Origin: Meloidogyne chitwoodi
Taxonomy: Eukaryota; Nematoda; Chromadorea; Rhabditida; Meloidogynidae
DNA length: 64,000 nucleotides
Assembly: GCA_015183035.1 (NCBI GenBank)
Contig: JACZZP010000008.1
Span: 2,418,001 to 2,482,000 of the forward strand
Direction of reading: 5' to 3'
Within the stretch, counting starts at the first letter, position 1; each line of letters starts with the position of its first letter. The notes beneath the pieces were generated by a model, which saw only the letters and a list, made by a program, of their open reading frames with translations, made no database searches and was not told where the DNA came from. The position numbers and the translations under genes were made by a program. Positions 27,653 to 46,025 of this stretch are shown one piece after another.

Positions 27653-30395
27653 ATGATTTCTTCAGAATTGATCTTTATTATTTTTCTATTCTGTTTTATG
27701 GTGCAATTTACTCAAACAAATGGCAAGAAACTAGTTTAATATTGCATTATTAATAATTTTAGTGACAATAAACGAAACCACAAGCGAATTGCCAGTGGCT
27801 AAAAGTTTGATTTATGAATCCGTCCAAATCGACGACCCAGCGGAAGATGGTTCTTCTGGAATTTACTTCCGGATAAGCCAGAAAGGTATATCTAGAACTT
27901 ATGGATTGATACTGACCCAGTCTTTTACTTTAGCAATTTATTTTTAGGTGTTGATTATCTTGCAGATTTGGCTTCGAAGGGGTTGCCCAAAATAATGGTA
28001 ATCCGTTTTCTAATTTTTATCAACTTATTTACCATGGATTTTAAATTTAAACAACTTTATTAATAGAACCGATTAGCATTACCGACGATCCGTGAAAGTG
28101 GCTTTGTGATTAGTGATGCAGTGATTACAAAGATGGATGAGCCACAAATTTTGGTTAAATTCGTGCCAGATTATGGTATCTAAATTCTCTTAGTTACTTC
28201 TAAATTATATTTATCATTTTCATTAAATTTTGGCATGTTTACATTTTTGTTTTTTAAATTTAAGGCGTTGATCTCTCTGTTGGTATACCAGAAGTGGGAA
28301 TAACTGGTGGAACGGTTTTGTTCATCTCTTCTAAATAAAATTACTTTTCATTTAGGAACTATCTTTCTTTTTTGCATCATATAATGCTCAAATGATGGCT
28401 AACTTATTTAACTTGTGAGTTTAGTTTACAATTATATGTTAAATTTTTTCTTTTATTCCTTAGCTTTTTCTTTTCTATCTTTGTTTTATAGAACTGTAAA
28501 AATGCAAGTTAACATTCATCGTAACATTGCGGAAGAGTCTACGTCCGTTGAGGTTGGCATTACATGAAAAATATAACACTTCTTAGGTCACCAATTGTAC
28601 GGTCAATCCAGGGACATTTGTTATGAAATTTTATGGACCTGAAGCAAGCGAATTCTATGCAATTGTCGACTTGATAAGGTTTATATTTTACTCTTAAAAT
28701 TTGAACTTTTTTTTACTTCAGAGCAGGTATTGATACCGCAATTCGCGATAAAATTTGTACTCTTCCACCGCTCATGCGCGAATTTATCTATCAAAAAGTG
28801 ATTTTGAGTTAGTTTGGCTGGCTTAATATTGAATTTTATAGATACATCTTATCTCTCAACCATCGTCATCACTTCCAGCTGACAATGAGACCAATTCTAA
28901 CAAAAATTTTACTGGAGCTAACGACTTTGACGAAGCTTCTACCATCTTTAACCATCTTTGTTCAACATCTGACAGTCGAATGACTCATCAGGTTTAAAAG
29001 GCCCAGTTGAAAACTTATTTTTTGTAGGAACTTAAATCTACGCTGGCTTCAGAAGAGGATCAATCTATTGAAGTAGATGTTGCTGAGATGAATGAATTTG
29101 CTTTATTACCGGATCTCACTCTTCGTTATCCGCCAAAATTTTCACAGCGTGACCTTATTTTTGGTATTGCCGGCGGTTTTCTTTACAACGGACATCAAGC
29201 ACCCGCTTCTGTGCGAAGACCCAAGTTTAACGATATTAAAGTCAGAGATCAGGTTATAATTTTTTAATTTTACTGTATTCTAACCATGTTTTTTGTTGTG
29301 TAAATAATTCATACGTCCGTTTAAACAGATGCTCGGTCTCATACTCAGTGAATACTTACCTAATACTCTATTTTACCACATCTTTAACTCTGGACTTGGT
29401 CATGTTTCTGTTAGTTATTCACATCATCATATGCCTAAAATGCTGTGAGTATTGTGAAGTTGAAGGTTTATTAATTTTATTTTAAAGTCGTTCGATGGCC
29501 AAATTGGTTTGTGCGGATTGTCGTTTACGAATTAAGTCTTTAACTTATAAAATTTTTAATCCCACTAATTTTCTTAGTGCTAACCTTACAACAACACCGA
29601 AAGCGTTAATTGATCGTAATGGGATCACACTTCTGCTTGAAGGAGATATCGGTGTGAGTTTGCTTAAGTTTTTTTTTAAATTAGTCGTTTGCTAACGTTC
29701 TTAAGTTATTAATAATGTCTTTTTATTTATATTCAGGCTCACTTTTGGCGTAAGAATCGAACTTATAACATTCTCTCAGCAAACGGTCAACTTCGAGTGG
29801 GGGTAAATTTTTTTAGATATTTATTTTAATGAATGATATTTTTATAATTTTTAAGTTTTAACTAATTTTTATTAAGATAAAACCACATTTTCGACATTCG
29901 CGCCTCTATAATGATGTTTTATTAGCTGGAGTTGATTTTAAAGTCTATCGAGCAGGTATGAAAGGAATTGTGTCCGGAGCAGTTCGGAAACTATTGAGGC
30001 TTGTTTTTAGTTGATAGCGACATTTTTATTATCTATACATTTTAGCCTTCTGATACCCCGCGCAATTTGGCCAAAAATACAACAGAGGCTGCGTCTAGTT
30101 GTCAATCACAAAGGTTTCTTTTTATTTTTAGTTATTAAAATTGAGTTATTAGGTGTTCAAATTCCTCGCTTATGTGGTTATGTGGAATTTATTCGGCTAC
30201 ATCTTGACTATATAAGATAATTTTTATTTAATGCTAACATACATAATATCTAATTTTAGTCATGCTGCAATCATTAGTGGTGATTTTGATGTCGATCTGC
30301 CAGTCTTGATCAATTCTTTTAAGCAGTTCGTGGATGAACGTCAGAGAAATACAAAAACGCGTCGAGAATTGGCTCAGAAGTTCAGATACTTTTGA
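27653..30395 (+). CDS. BPI/LBP/CETP-family lipid-binding protein
   Basis: These proteins bind lipids in two elongated hydrophobic pockets and are usually secreted. About 18 short exons give roughly 560 residues. The start at 27653 gives a signal-like N-terminus (SSELIFIIFLF). Family features are the N-terminal barrel (GVDYLADLASKGLPKI, LPTIRESGFVISDAVI), a cysteine pair region (VTNCTVNPG.. KICTLPPLMREFI), the second barrel (LRYPPKFSQRDL, LGLILSEYLPNTLFYHIF) and a C-terminal half with LIDRNGITLLLEGDI and FDVDLPVLINSFKQFV. Joining the exon ending 29998 to the one at 30046 needs a GC donor, and the last intron (about 30209-30259) has no GT at its start, so the C-terminal splice is uncertain. Several nematode paralogues exist; the specific one is not identified. 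Confidence 0.85.
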
Positions 30396-30796
30396 ATAAT
30401 GATGAGATCTTTGAAATTTTCCGTTAATAAAAACGTTTTTGAGTAAAAAAAGCAGTATGCTTAAGTTAAAATACTTGTTCCATACATTTACAAAATTTTA
30501 TTCTAAATTGAATTTTCTGAATGTGAACGCTGGCACATTGCTTCCACAAAATTGCCTCATTCGGAGATGAACTTGGTCGCTTGGAAAATAATGCTATTAT
30601 GTGAGAGAAAATTTGTATATTTTATTAAACATCTCTTATATGTATTTAAAAGTAGGATTTTAGAATCAGAATATGATCAACCGATTCAGCTTTTTTCTTA
30701 ATAATTTTCTCTTCCTGTTTGTCTCTGTTGGAGTGTGCAGCTATGTCGTGCAGTTGTGCTGAACGTAAATTTTTTAGTCTTTTTAATTATTGCTTG
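30396..30796. other. Convergent 3' region, BPI-like and MARVEL-like genes
   Basis: AT-rich sequence between two convergent genes, with no additional feature that I can support. Confidence 0.45.
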
Positions 30797-32262
30797 TTAT
30801 AAACTGAAGCATAGATTAAAATCCTATTTAACTTTGGACAAATCGGATCAATACAATTAGGATCTACACATACCAATTCCACATGTGTAATTTATCTAGG
30901 TCAACAACTCCTGCTGGTTTTGATCTATGGTCACATAATGGTATTGATCTGACATTATTAACTAATATACATACTTATCTCGACGTAGAAAAACAACAAT
31001 AGCATCCGCCATTAGAAACAGGGCGCACAAGAAGTATAAAGCCTGTTGCAATAGTATTCATTAAAAACCTTGCTTTAATTTAAGCACCCTCGCTAATAGA
31101 GACCCTTTCTAGATTTAGAGATTACTAGAATATGAAGGTATTTTAATAGACGCTCACTGACGAGGGATTGAAAAAAAGACGGGTGCTCGTTAGCATTTAC
31201 GGTACGGGATTATTTTAAATATTTTTAGGCCTCTAGAAGAACGCGAGCGAATTACAACAAACCGCAGCAGCAGCCCATCCTTTTACTAGGAAACCAGTCT
31301 CGCATCCTATTGTTATAAAGTGTTAGATTGTTTAAATTATTCTTAAATCCATACCCGGGATACCAGCGCATCCACTGAATGTACCGCCTCCAATCTAAAA
31401 ATCTTTTAGTTTAGTCTAAAGATGTTAAATTTGCTCATTTATCCATAACCTGTCGAATGAATGTCTGCATATGATCTGAGATTTAAATAAAAAATTTAAG
31501 GAGAACGGTTAAACTGACCGAATCCTGTTGCATACCAAGTCTATAAAAATATGGTAATTAATATAAAATATACATAGTACCTTTTACCTCAAATGCACCA
31601 AAAATGAGAAAGGCAATTACTCCAACACCAGAAGCAATAATTTGCTAAACTGAATGATAACATTTTTAGATTTTAACGTATATGTGAACCGAGAAACTTA
31701 AGCTTCTTCCTGAGGTTAGATAAATGCAAGTGAATATCATAGGAGCAAGTGCAAAAATAAAACTGAGAATGATGATGACGAGTTGCCCCCATACGCTAAT
31801 TAGAAAAATATGAGTATTTAATTATTTCTTAAGATATGTAGCATGTATAAAACGCCTAAAGGCGGGCTTTTTAAAGTATCTAAAAATTGAAGATTGAGTC
31901 GAACTTTTGTCCACGCATTTGAAAATGCAACGCAGAACCCCATCGGTCAATGTTCATAGGAAAAAAGGATGGCGGACATATCTCTCGGCTCTGCTGCGTG
32001 GAGTTGATAGTTCTCCAGAAACAAACACCACTAAATTAAATATATTCCTACAAAAGGAAGTATCTAAATGTACATACGGAGCTGTCATGATCAATAGCAT
32101 GGAGCCTATGCAACATATCTTGACATTTGGAAAAATTAAAACAGTATTTATGGCGAAAATGAAGTACTATCACAAATTTGAATAAAAATACAAAAATTTA
32201 CCAACCAGCACAATTAGACGAATTCCTAACGAGACGTGAGCATAGATTCTAGTCGATGACAT
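30797..32262 (-). CDS. Probable MARVEL-like four-helix membrane protein
   Basis: Minus-strand exons join in frame from an ATG at 32262. The first segment is SSTRIYAHVSLGIRLIVLVV. After a hydrophilic loop with several Cys comes helix VWGQLVIIILSFIFALAPMI (about 31,800), then QIIASGVGVIAFLIFGAF followed by ETWYATGFG (about 31,650-31,530), then a Trp-rich segment (31,390-31,255). A further exon carries helix ALYFLCALFLMADAIVVFLR (about 31,050) and a tail ending HMWN. The small-residue GAFETWYATG pattern and the last-helix ALYF..ADA pattern resemble MARVEL proteins. Whether the Trp-rich segment and the 31,050 helix belong to one transcript is unresolved: an alternative stop lies at 31252. The family call is tentative. 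Confidence 0.45.
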
Positions 32263-33252
32263 TTTCTGACGTCGTTCCTATTTTTATTGTACACGATTTT
32301 GTTAGTTTATTTGCTGACCAAGTTCAGTTGTTAGAAAGGTGATAATTAATTGTTTACCCAAAAGAAGGAATTTGAGTGATAGCACTAGGAATAGAAGTGA
32401 ATATCTAAAACTCGAGCTTTTAGGTAATCTTATGAAATTGAGGCGAAAATCTACGCTAATATTTTTTGTTTTCAAGTACTTTTTTCTCAAGGTTTCTACT
32501 CAATATAACACGTTCTCAACTTTCTTAACACGTAAAAAGTTAAGTGTTAACATAATGGATAGAGAAAATATAGGATCGCATAATTTTAGCGCAGGTGTTC
32601 TACTAAGAACCGAGAAATAACGTATATTTAAAAAATTATTTACGAGCAAAATTTTAACGAATAAAAAAATGCCGCAATATTATCACAGCGGATACACCAT
32701 ATAGTGAGAACTGTCCTATTCATATTTTGAGGATAGTAAGTGGAAAAGAATGAAGGGAGGATTGTGAGGAGCAAGAACCGGATCGTAATGGGAGACAACA
32801 ACCACCTTCTCATCCCTTGTGCTTTACTACTTATTTTCCAACACATTCACAATATATTGATGCGGATCAGTGATCACTCACTACTGGCAAATACTATAAA
32901 CATTATTTAAAACTGATGATAAAAATGTCAAAATATTTATTAAAAAATACAAACAATTCTTAACTTTTGATTGGAGTTGACATCCGTGACTTCACGTCTA
33001 TTCGACCGTTTTTGCAAAATGATATTGTCGAATTCTTGTGGATTAAACGTAAAAAGTGCCATGAAATTTATAATATAGAATGTGGAGCTTAAACAAATTG
33101 TGAATGCTTTTAAGAGAACCTTTACTACATATTACAAATTTAGAATTATGATAAGATTTCTAAAAAATTTTAAAAATTGGCAATACAACAAAAATCATAA
33201 AATTATCCAAAAAAGCGAAATTGCATATGGGATATAAATCAACCTATTAAAT
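32263..33252. other. Intergenic, downstream of AP2S1
   Basis: AT-rich DNA with short open frames on both strands (for example 32,339-32,620 plus and 32,640-32,846 minus) that lack splice logic or recognisable motifs. I annotate nothing here. Confidence 0.45.
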
Positions 33253-34429
33253 TCATTCCAAGGAGCTAAGCATCATCAGTTGTTTTAATACTTTTGTTTG
33301 TGATGTTTCCCTAATCTCTCCAGCTAAAAACATTTCATCCACCACTGAATATACCTTAATTAGTATTTATATGCATATCTTGAGAATTTTTTCTTCGGGA
33401 AGATAAAAATTTGAAAAGTGATAATTATATCATTTAGAAACATTTAGAGTTTTTAGTATTTTGATCCCATAAAATTGGCAATCCTTCGGAATTGTGGTCC
33501 CATCGAAAAAAATTAAATAATTCTGAAAACACGTTTCTAGGGGTAATTTGGGGCGCTGATCACTAATCTGTTGTCAGATTTTGTCTATCACTTGATTTTA
33601 TCTATGATTTTTAATCAAGTACTTGATTTTTTGAAAAAATAATTTTTCAGCGAAAAAAATACATAATTCGATTCGTTTCATTGAGCTGAATCGGATAGTA
33701 CCACTCATGTTTTATAGAAATGAATATGGACTGAATTACAGCGATTAAAAATCGTAAATCATCTCCATGATTAACTAAAAATCATTGATAAAATCAAGTG
33801 TTAAACAAAATCTGAGTTCAGATTCGTGATCACCGCCACAAATTACCCCTATAAACAAGTTTTCAAAATTAAAAAAAAATTTTTTCGAAGGGACCACAAT
33901 TCCAAAGGATTGCCCTAAAATTACTATTGCAAAAATAAATAACCTTGTAAAAATTAAAGACGAGGTCAAGTTCGCAAACATTATGAAAATATTCATTAAG
34001 GACCTGAAAGCAAATTAAATTGAAATATCCTCTGATCAAACCTCAACAAAATTGTGAATAGCCTCAAGGTAGTACAGGTTATTGTCCATTATGTCAACGC
34101 AAATGCAAAAATAAAGACCAGCATACCTCCGGTAAACAATTTTGAAATTGCGGAACTGTGAACACGTTTTATAATTTATAAGTAAAAAACATACTTCAAC
34201 AAAATTGGTGTGTTTTGCGTCACGAACTGTAACAACTGCATGAACTTCCTCAATTAATTTCTGTTTTTCATCATCATCAAAATTCATATACCATTTTGCC
34301 AGTCTGGTCTTTCCTAAATAATTAAGATTTCGATATTAACAAAAATACTAAAAATTGACAATTATAAAATTAGTTATTAAAAAAATAAAACAAACCTGCG
34401 CGATTCTGGATCAAAATAAATCTTATCAT
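33253..34429 (-). CDS. AP2S1: AP-2 clathrin adaptor sigma subunit
   Basis: This is the small subunit of the AP-2 adaptor for clathrin-mediated endocytosis; with alpha it binds dileucine cargo signals. Five exons (34429-34396, 34313-34195, 34155-34042, 34003-33944, 33354-33253) sum to 429 nt, exactly 142 residues as in human. The sequence is nearly identical to the family: [100 protein letters not shown] followed by IMDNNL distinguishes AP-2 from the AP-1 and AP-3 sigma subunits. Intron 4 is 589 nt against 40-90 nt for the others because it contains a palindromic repeat. Confidence 0.98.
33474..33923. mobile_element. Palindromic (MITE-like) element in the last AP2S1 intron
   Basis: A left arm of about 150 bp (33474-33622, starting GGCAATCCTT and including AATTGTGGTCCC, GGGGTAATTT and CACTTGATTTTATC) is repeated in inverted orientation at 33776-33923 with some mismatches, around a loop of about 150 bp. 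No ORF is inside. The arms are diverged, so the insertion is old. The element type is not assigned: I see no clear target duplication. Confidence 0.8.
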
Positions 34430-34746
34430 TTACTACTCGACTGAAAAAGCGGCTAAAAATAATTAGAATATGTTTAAAACGATGTTTAAAACGATTGGAT
34501 TTTTAGGCAAACGGGAAAACGTTCCGAAGTATGAAATAGTATTTTAAATAAAGAGTATTAGGGATAAAGAGGAAAGCTAGAGATTACTTTCGGCCCGCGA
34601 CTACCAGGCCGAGTCTTATTGCGCATAATTGTCCTTATTATTTTTGATAATATCGAATAAAAGTTATTCAATATGTATTGATTTTTAATGTATTCTTAAT
34701 TACTTTATAATTTTTTATATTTAATTTGTTATTTGTAATAGTGTTT
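34430..34746. promoter_or_regulatory. Short divergent promoter region, AP2S1 / kinectin-like gene
   Basis: Only 317 bp separate the two head-to-head start codons, so both promoters must lie here. The sequence is AT-rich with no recognisable binding motif. Confidence 0.5.
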
Positions 34747-37207
34747 ATGGATATTATTACAATTGGAGGTTTGGTTGCGGTTGTTGCTGTTGTAGTTGGA
34801 GCATGCTTTACCATATATAAGTTGTTAAGTCGAGAAACAACATTTGAGGAGGTACATATGTATTACTTTATTATTTAATATTAGAATAAAAAATTTAGAT
34901 TTATGGAAATGACAATGTTAAGTCATTGAATGCAGAAAAGAGCAAAAAAGCAAAGCGCATTCATTCAAAATGGAGACAGAGTCCAAAGAAGGAAGCAGAT
35001 CCAAAAGAAGTTCATAATTCGGAAGATGATGAAGTTAGTGGAGGTTCGGTCAAACAAAAGAATAGCATAGTTGAAGGTATAAATAAGTATTTATTGAAAA
35101 TATAATTCCGTTAATTAGAGTTGCCTTTGGATTCTGAGCTTAACGACGAGTTAAAACATCTGCGGATTGAGAATGAGAAATTAAGAGTTGACAACAGCGT
35201 GAAAACCAAACAACATGTCGTATTTGAGAAAACAATCAAGAACAAGATTGCTGAAACAAAACAGGTTATTTTTGAATAATATTTGTTAATTTTATTTCTA
35301 AAGCTTGGTGATGAGAACAAGAAGTTACTTTCTAAAAACGAACAGTTTTGTGCACAATTGGAAAAGCAGATAGAGGAGTTGGAATATTTACGGAATGAGA
35401 ATGCCAAGTTGAGACAAGAGAAAAACGAACAAAGTGAGCGACATGTTATATTTGAACAGACAGTTAAGAGCAAGCTTATTGAGACTCATAAGGTTCGTTC
35501 TGAATTTGTATGATTTTTCTTTGGTTATTATGATCGGTAATCTGATTTCAAACACTAGGCTTAATTCAATTAATTTCTTTAATTTAAATTGTGAAGCTGG
35601 GTGATGAAAATAAGAAACTGCGTTTGAAATGTGATCAGTTTTGCGAGCAGTTGGAAAAGCAGCAAGCTGAAGTTAAAAAGTTTCAAGAGGAGCGTGAATT
35701 GATTGTAAAAGAGATGTTAAAACTTCGTGAAGATCGCGACCTCGCGAAAAGCATTGCCGATAATGTTGCTAATGACGTACATTCAAAGGACCTTTTGATG
35801 CGAAACATGGAGACGAGCTTTGAACATCAAAATCAAGCTCTTCAACTGGAATTCAATGTTAGTCCCATTTTATTTGCGTTAAGAATTTCTAATTATCACT
35901 CTTGGTCTGAGTTCTTCGTGCTTCATATAACGGCATTTTTAAGATTTTATTGTTAATAAGGAATTCAAATATACATTTTCAAAAGTTCATATTTATTTTC
36001 TTTTGTTTCGCTATATGAATTGCAGGCAAGAATTTAATGAATATTTTCCGAATGAACTAAATGCTTTAATTTAAATATTTTAATTTTTTTAATCACAGAA
36101 AGAACGTGTTCATTTCAAAAAATTGGAGCAGGATTGGTTAACTGCTAATGGAATGCTTGAACAAATGACTAAAGAACTGTCTAATACTAAGGAGCTTGTT
36201 CGGGAGCTTGAGTATAATAAATCGAAAATTGAACATAATCTCAACGAAGAACAGGTTTTTATGTTTTGAAGTGACGTAAAAGTTAGCTTAACGTTGTTTT
36301 ACAATAATTTTATATTTAAATTAAGAATTATTTAATTATGCAGAAAGCTCGGAATGATTCACTTGCACAGGTTGAACAGCTTAAAATTGAGATTAATCGT
36401 GTTTCTGAATTATACAACAATCTTCAAACAAAATTTGAAGTTGTTCATGCCGAAGATGAGAAACTACATTCTGTGAACAATGCGTTAAAGGCAGAGTTAA
36501 TTAATTTTCAAACGAAGAATCAATCAATGCAATCATCAGTCACTGAATTAGAACAACTTAAGGTAAATTGCACATTAATTCATAAGAAATCTTTAAGAAA
36601 AATTGGTGAAAAGACATTTTTAAATTGACTTTAGCTTCTTTAAAATTATATTTTCAAGATTACAATTTCTGAATTGAACACAAAACTGGATTGTCAACGT
36701 TCTCGCAATCAGGAGCTGAGGGATGCTAATTATAAGCTGTTGGATACTGTTAAGGTTGTTAATTATTTTCTCTGACTTGAGGCTATCTAATATAAGCTTT
36801 TTTCTGAAATATAAAATAGCAACGTAAATAGTTTTTTATGATAAAGTAGATGTTCTAAGATATTTTAACATTATTATAATAAGTTTTAGGTCCTTCAAAC
36901 TTCTAAACAACTTAACGGTACATCCGCTATCACAAATGGTGACATTGCTGGCAATCATCTTGGAGTGGATTCTGCCGAATTAATTCAACAGCTTACTTCA
37001 GAAAACAATCAATATAAGTCTACATTGGATTCTCTGGTAATCTTTTTACTATTCATCACAATTATAGTTTCTAAACCATTTATAAATAATTTTGAAATTA
37101 AGAATAAGCAGTTAGAGCAAGTCTCAAAAATGGCAATGGAGGTGGAATTCGAGAAAGACTCGAAGATTGCTCAGTTCGAAAAAATGTTACTGGAATCGAA
37201 ATCATAA
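34747..37207 (+). CDS. Kinectin/RRBP1-like ER-anchored coiled-coil protein
   Basis: Ten exons (34747-34851 to 37103-37207) sum to 1602 nt, 533 residues. The protein opens with an N-terminal membrane anchor (GGLVAVVAVVVGACFTIYKL) directly followed by RETTFEE, matching the short lumenal/anchor start of RRBP1 and kinectin (KET.YEE pattern). A Lys-rich stretch (AEKSKKAKRIHSKW) follows, and then almost uninterrupted coiled coil to the end. Two adjacent exons (35304-35492 and 35597-35857) begin with the same LGDENKKL block, suggesting an exon duplication. The protein is much shorter than vertebrate kinectin (about 1,350 residues), so orthology is likely but not certain; it would act as an ER-membrane tether for ribosomes or microtubule motors. 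Confidence 0.7.
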
Positions 37208-37552
37208 TGTACGTTATATTTGAGTTTTTTACTTGAGTCATGCGATACGGCTATTAAGTTATCTGCTATCTATTTTCAGTAAATTTATAGTAATAGAAAA
37301 GAATAAATGTATTTTAAAAATTGAAAATAAACTACATGTGTTAAATATTCAGCAGTTTTTATTTTATATTCTGTTTTAAAACACATTGCACTTTCTTTGA
37401 TTTCTAATAGAACAACGGAAAATTACGAATTAAAAAGAATAAATGGATTAATATGTTAATTTGTTTAGACAATTTATCTTAGTAATGCGGTAAATTTGAT
37501 CGGTGATACGATAAAAACGATTTTATCAATAAAATTATTGATAAACCACTAC
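37208..37552. other. 3' flank of the kinectin-like gene
   Basis: AT-rich sequence up to the left target-site copy of the hAT-like element. I see no gene. Confidence 0.5.
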
Positions 37553-38620
37553 TAGAGATCGGCCAAATTCAAATATTTGTCAAATTTTTTCAAATATTTG
37601 ATCAAATATTTTTCAAATTGTTTGATTTGAATTTGATTTGATGTATTTTTTGAGAAATCAAATAATTTTCAAATATCAAATATTATCAAATTGTTTGATT
37701 TGAATTTGATTTGATTTATTTTTGGGAAATCAAATATTTGATCAAATATCAAATACTTTGAAATTATTTGATTTTCTGGATTATGTCTAATATTGGAAAA
37801 GGAAATATCGTGTGTCAGAGTGATAGAATAATTTTATATTCACTATGTCTCCTTCTTTTACAAAGTATTTATTTTTATGCATTTCTTTCGGTCCTTTGAA
37901 AAAAAAAATGACAAAATGTCACAAAGGGGGTGGTTGGACAAAATGTCCGTAAGGGTAAATATTACAAAATGTCAGTAAGGGTAAGTGTGAATCAGGGTTG
38001 CCGCGGGTTACCCGAAACCCGGTCTTTTTTCGACCCGAAACCCGATCCGGAAACCAGACCCGGAAACCCGACCCGGAGAATCCGCACCGAGGAATTTTAG
38101 ATGACCCGAAACCCGACCCGACACTTGATCTCAACCCGCGGCAACTCTGGTGTGAATGATAAAAAGTAGAGACCGAAACGGGTCCGGGCCCAGTTTCCGG
38201 GCCCATTTACCCGGCTTTTTGGAGTCACCGGGTTTAAATCGGGACTCGGAATTCCGGGTTTACTCGGTTCGGGTCCCGGCCGGTCGTTTCATATTTAAAA
38301 ACCCGGAACCCGGACCCGATTTTTTAAAAATTCCGGTATTTAATAAAAAGTCAATCTACTATATACTAAAATTAAAAACTATTATTCAAAATTCAGACTT
38401 ATTTAGCCTTTTTTGACCTTTTTAGGGCCTATTTTGCATTATTTGATATTTGATCAAATATTTGAAATTTTTTGGTCAAATTATTTGAAATCAAATATTT
38501 TTCAAATTGTTTGATTTGAATTTGATTTGATTTATTTTTGGGAAATCAAATAATTTCAAATATCAAATTGTTTGATTTGAATTTGATTTGAATTTGATTT
38601 TTGGAAAATCCCGATCTCTA
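37553..38620. mobile_element. Non-autonomous hAT-type element with 8-bp target duplication
   Basis: The element begins TAGAGATCGG at 37553 and ends CCGATCTCTA at 38620, a perfect 10-bp terminal inverted repeat. It is flanked on both sides by the 8-bp direct repeat ACCACTAC (37545-37552 and 38621-38628), the duplication length of hAT transposons. Subterminal DNA on both sides is packed with repeats of TCAAATATTTGA and TTTGATTTGAATTTGATT. The interior holds G/C-rich tracts of CCCGAAACCCG and its complement. No transposase ORF is present, so it would need an enzyme in trans. Confidence 0.85.
37993..38149. mobile_element. Nested 157-bp hAT MITE
   Basis: It starts CAGGGTTGCCGCGGGTT and ends AACCCGCGGCAACTCTG, a 17-bp near-perfect terminal inverted repeat with the CAGGG..CCCTG-type ends of hAT elements. 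It is flanked by the 8-bp direct repeat GTGTGAAT (37985-37992 and 38150-38157). It lies wholly inside the larger hAT-type element and so was inserted later. The interior is made of CCCGAAACCCG-type words. Confidence 0.85.
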
Positions 38621-38628
38621 ACCACTAC

Positions 38629-39181
38629 TAATTAGTATTACCAACAAGGGTTTACATCTAAACAGGATTGATTTTATTTGTGCTTGTCTACGACTAAAAT
38701 GTAATTATTTGGCATTGATTCAAGGGTGTCAGCTGCTGTTCTCTAACTTCTTTTTTAATATGAAAAAGTGTGGAGTGAGATATGTGACTAGAAAGTGATT
38801 TGGGTAAGGATCTTTTTATGAGAACCAAAAATACGGCGGTTGTTTTATCTTTAGATTTGAGCGGCTGTTTCCAAATCATGATGAAACTAAACTGGCCTAA
38901 TAATGGAACAAAAAAGAAAATAGGATTGAGTTTTACATTTACAATCAGTAAGCTTATGCACAATACCATTACTGGAAAAATAACATGTTAAATCATAGGT
39001 TTAGTTAATCCGGGAGCGTAGACGCAGCGCAGAAACATTTTTAGATTTTTATATTGAATGGCGTTGGAAAAGAATTTCAAATTATTGTTTTTTTAAGATT
39101 AGGGAGTGTAAAAGTATTCTTAAATTTATCTTCCACACCCTGATTTGGTCCCTGTTGTTAAACATATTATTCTAGAATGTA
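38629..39181. other. Upstream region of the ALK-family gene
   Basis: Sequence between the hAT-like element and the first receptor exon. Short overlapping frames on both strands (38,694-38,991) show no family signature. I see nothing further. Confidence 0.45.
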
Positions 39182-45452
<6,271 letters not shown>

Positions 45453-46025
45453 ACGAGGTTTTTTGTTATTTACTTAGTCCTAACTGGTGATATTGAACGG
45501 AAGGATTGGAAAAGTTTTGATTTTCACATTTAATTTTAAATCTAAGTTAATTTATTTAATCCATTTTTAACAAAGTAAATTTTAGTGAAATTTTTTGTAT
45601 AGCTTTTATTTCCAAGCATCAAAGAGATGCGTCCGAAATCTCATTATTTTCTGCCATAAACATAATTATCTAAACCAAGACCACCTAATTAGCACGCTTC
45701 CTTATTATTATGATTTGTGTGTGCCTTCACCCACTTTTTTTCAAAAATCCTAACAAAAGTTAATTGGCAAACATGCATTTTTTCTTGCTATTAATAAGTG
45801 ACATAGGTCTGGGCTCATGGAATTAATCCTGATATATGTATTATAATTATTAGAATTAAAAAATCTTATGAAAAACAAGGAAATTCAATACATAAGTAAT
45901 TAAGTTTCAATAACAGAAAATAATCCAAATCTAATCTTTAACGGGGAATATTCAGATTTTTAACATCAAAATAAAAAAATTACGTGCAGAAAAGAATTTA
46001 CACCTATAACAATAAAGGAATCTAA
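45453..46025. other. Intergenic, ALK-like to neuropeptide gene
   Basis: AT-rich 3' flank and upstream sequence. No gene or structured element is seen. Confidence 0.5.

Noticed and set aside
35111..35473. 120-codon minus-strand ORF
   Set aside because: It is the antisense shadow of the coiled-coil exons of the kinectin-like gene.
38156..38416. ORFs over the G/C-rich part of the hAT-like element
   Set aside because: The translations are Gly/Pro/Arg/Phe repeats of the CCCGAAACCCG words and no transposase motif is present.
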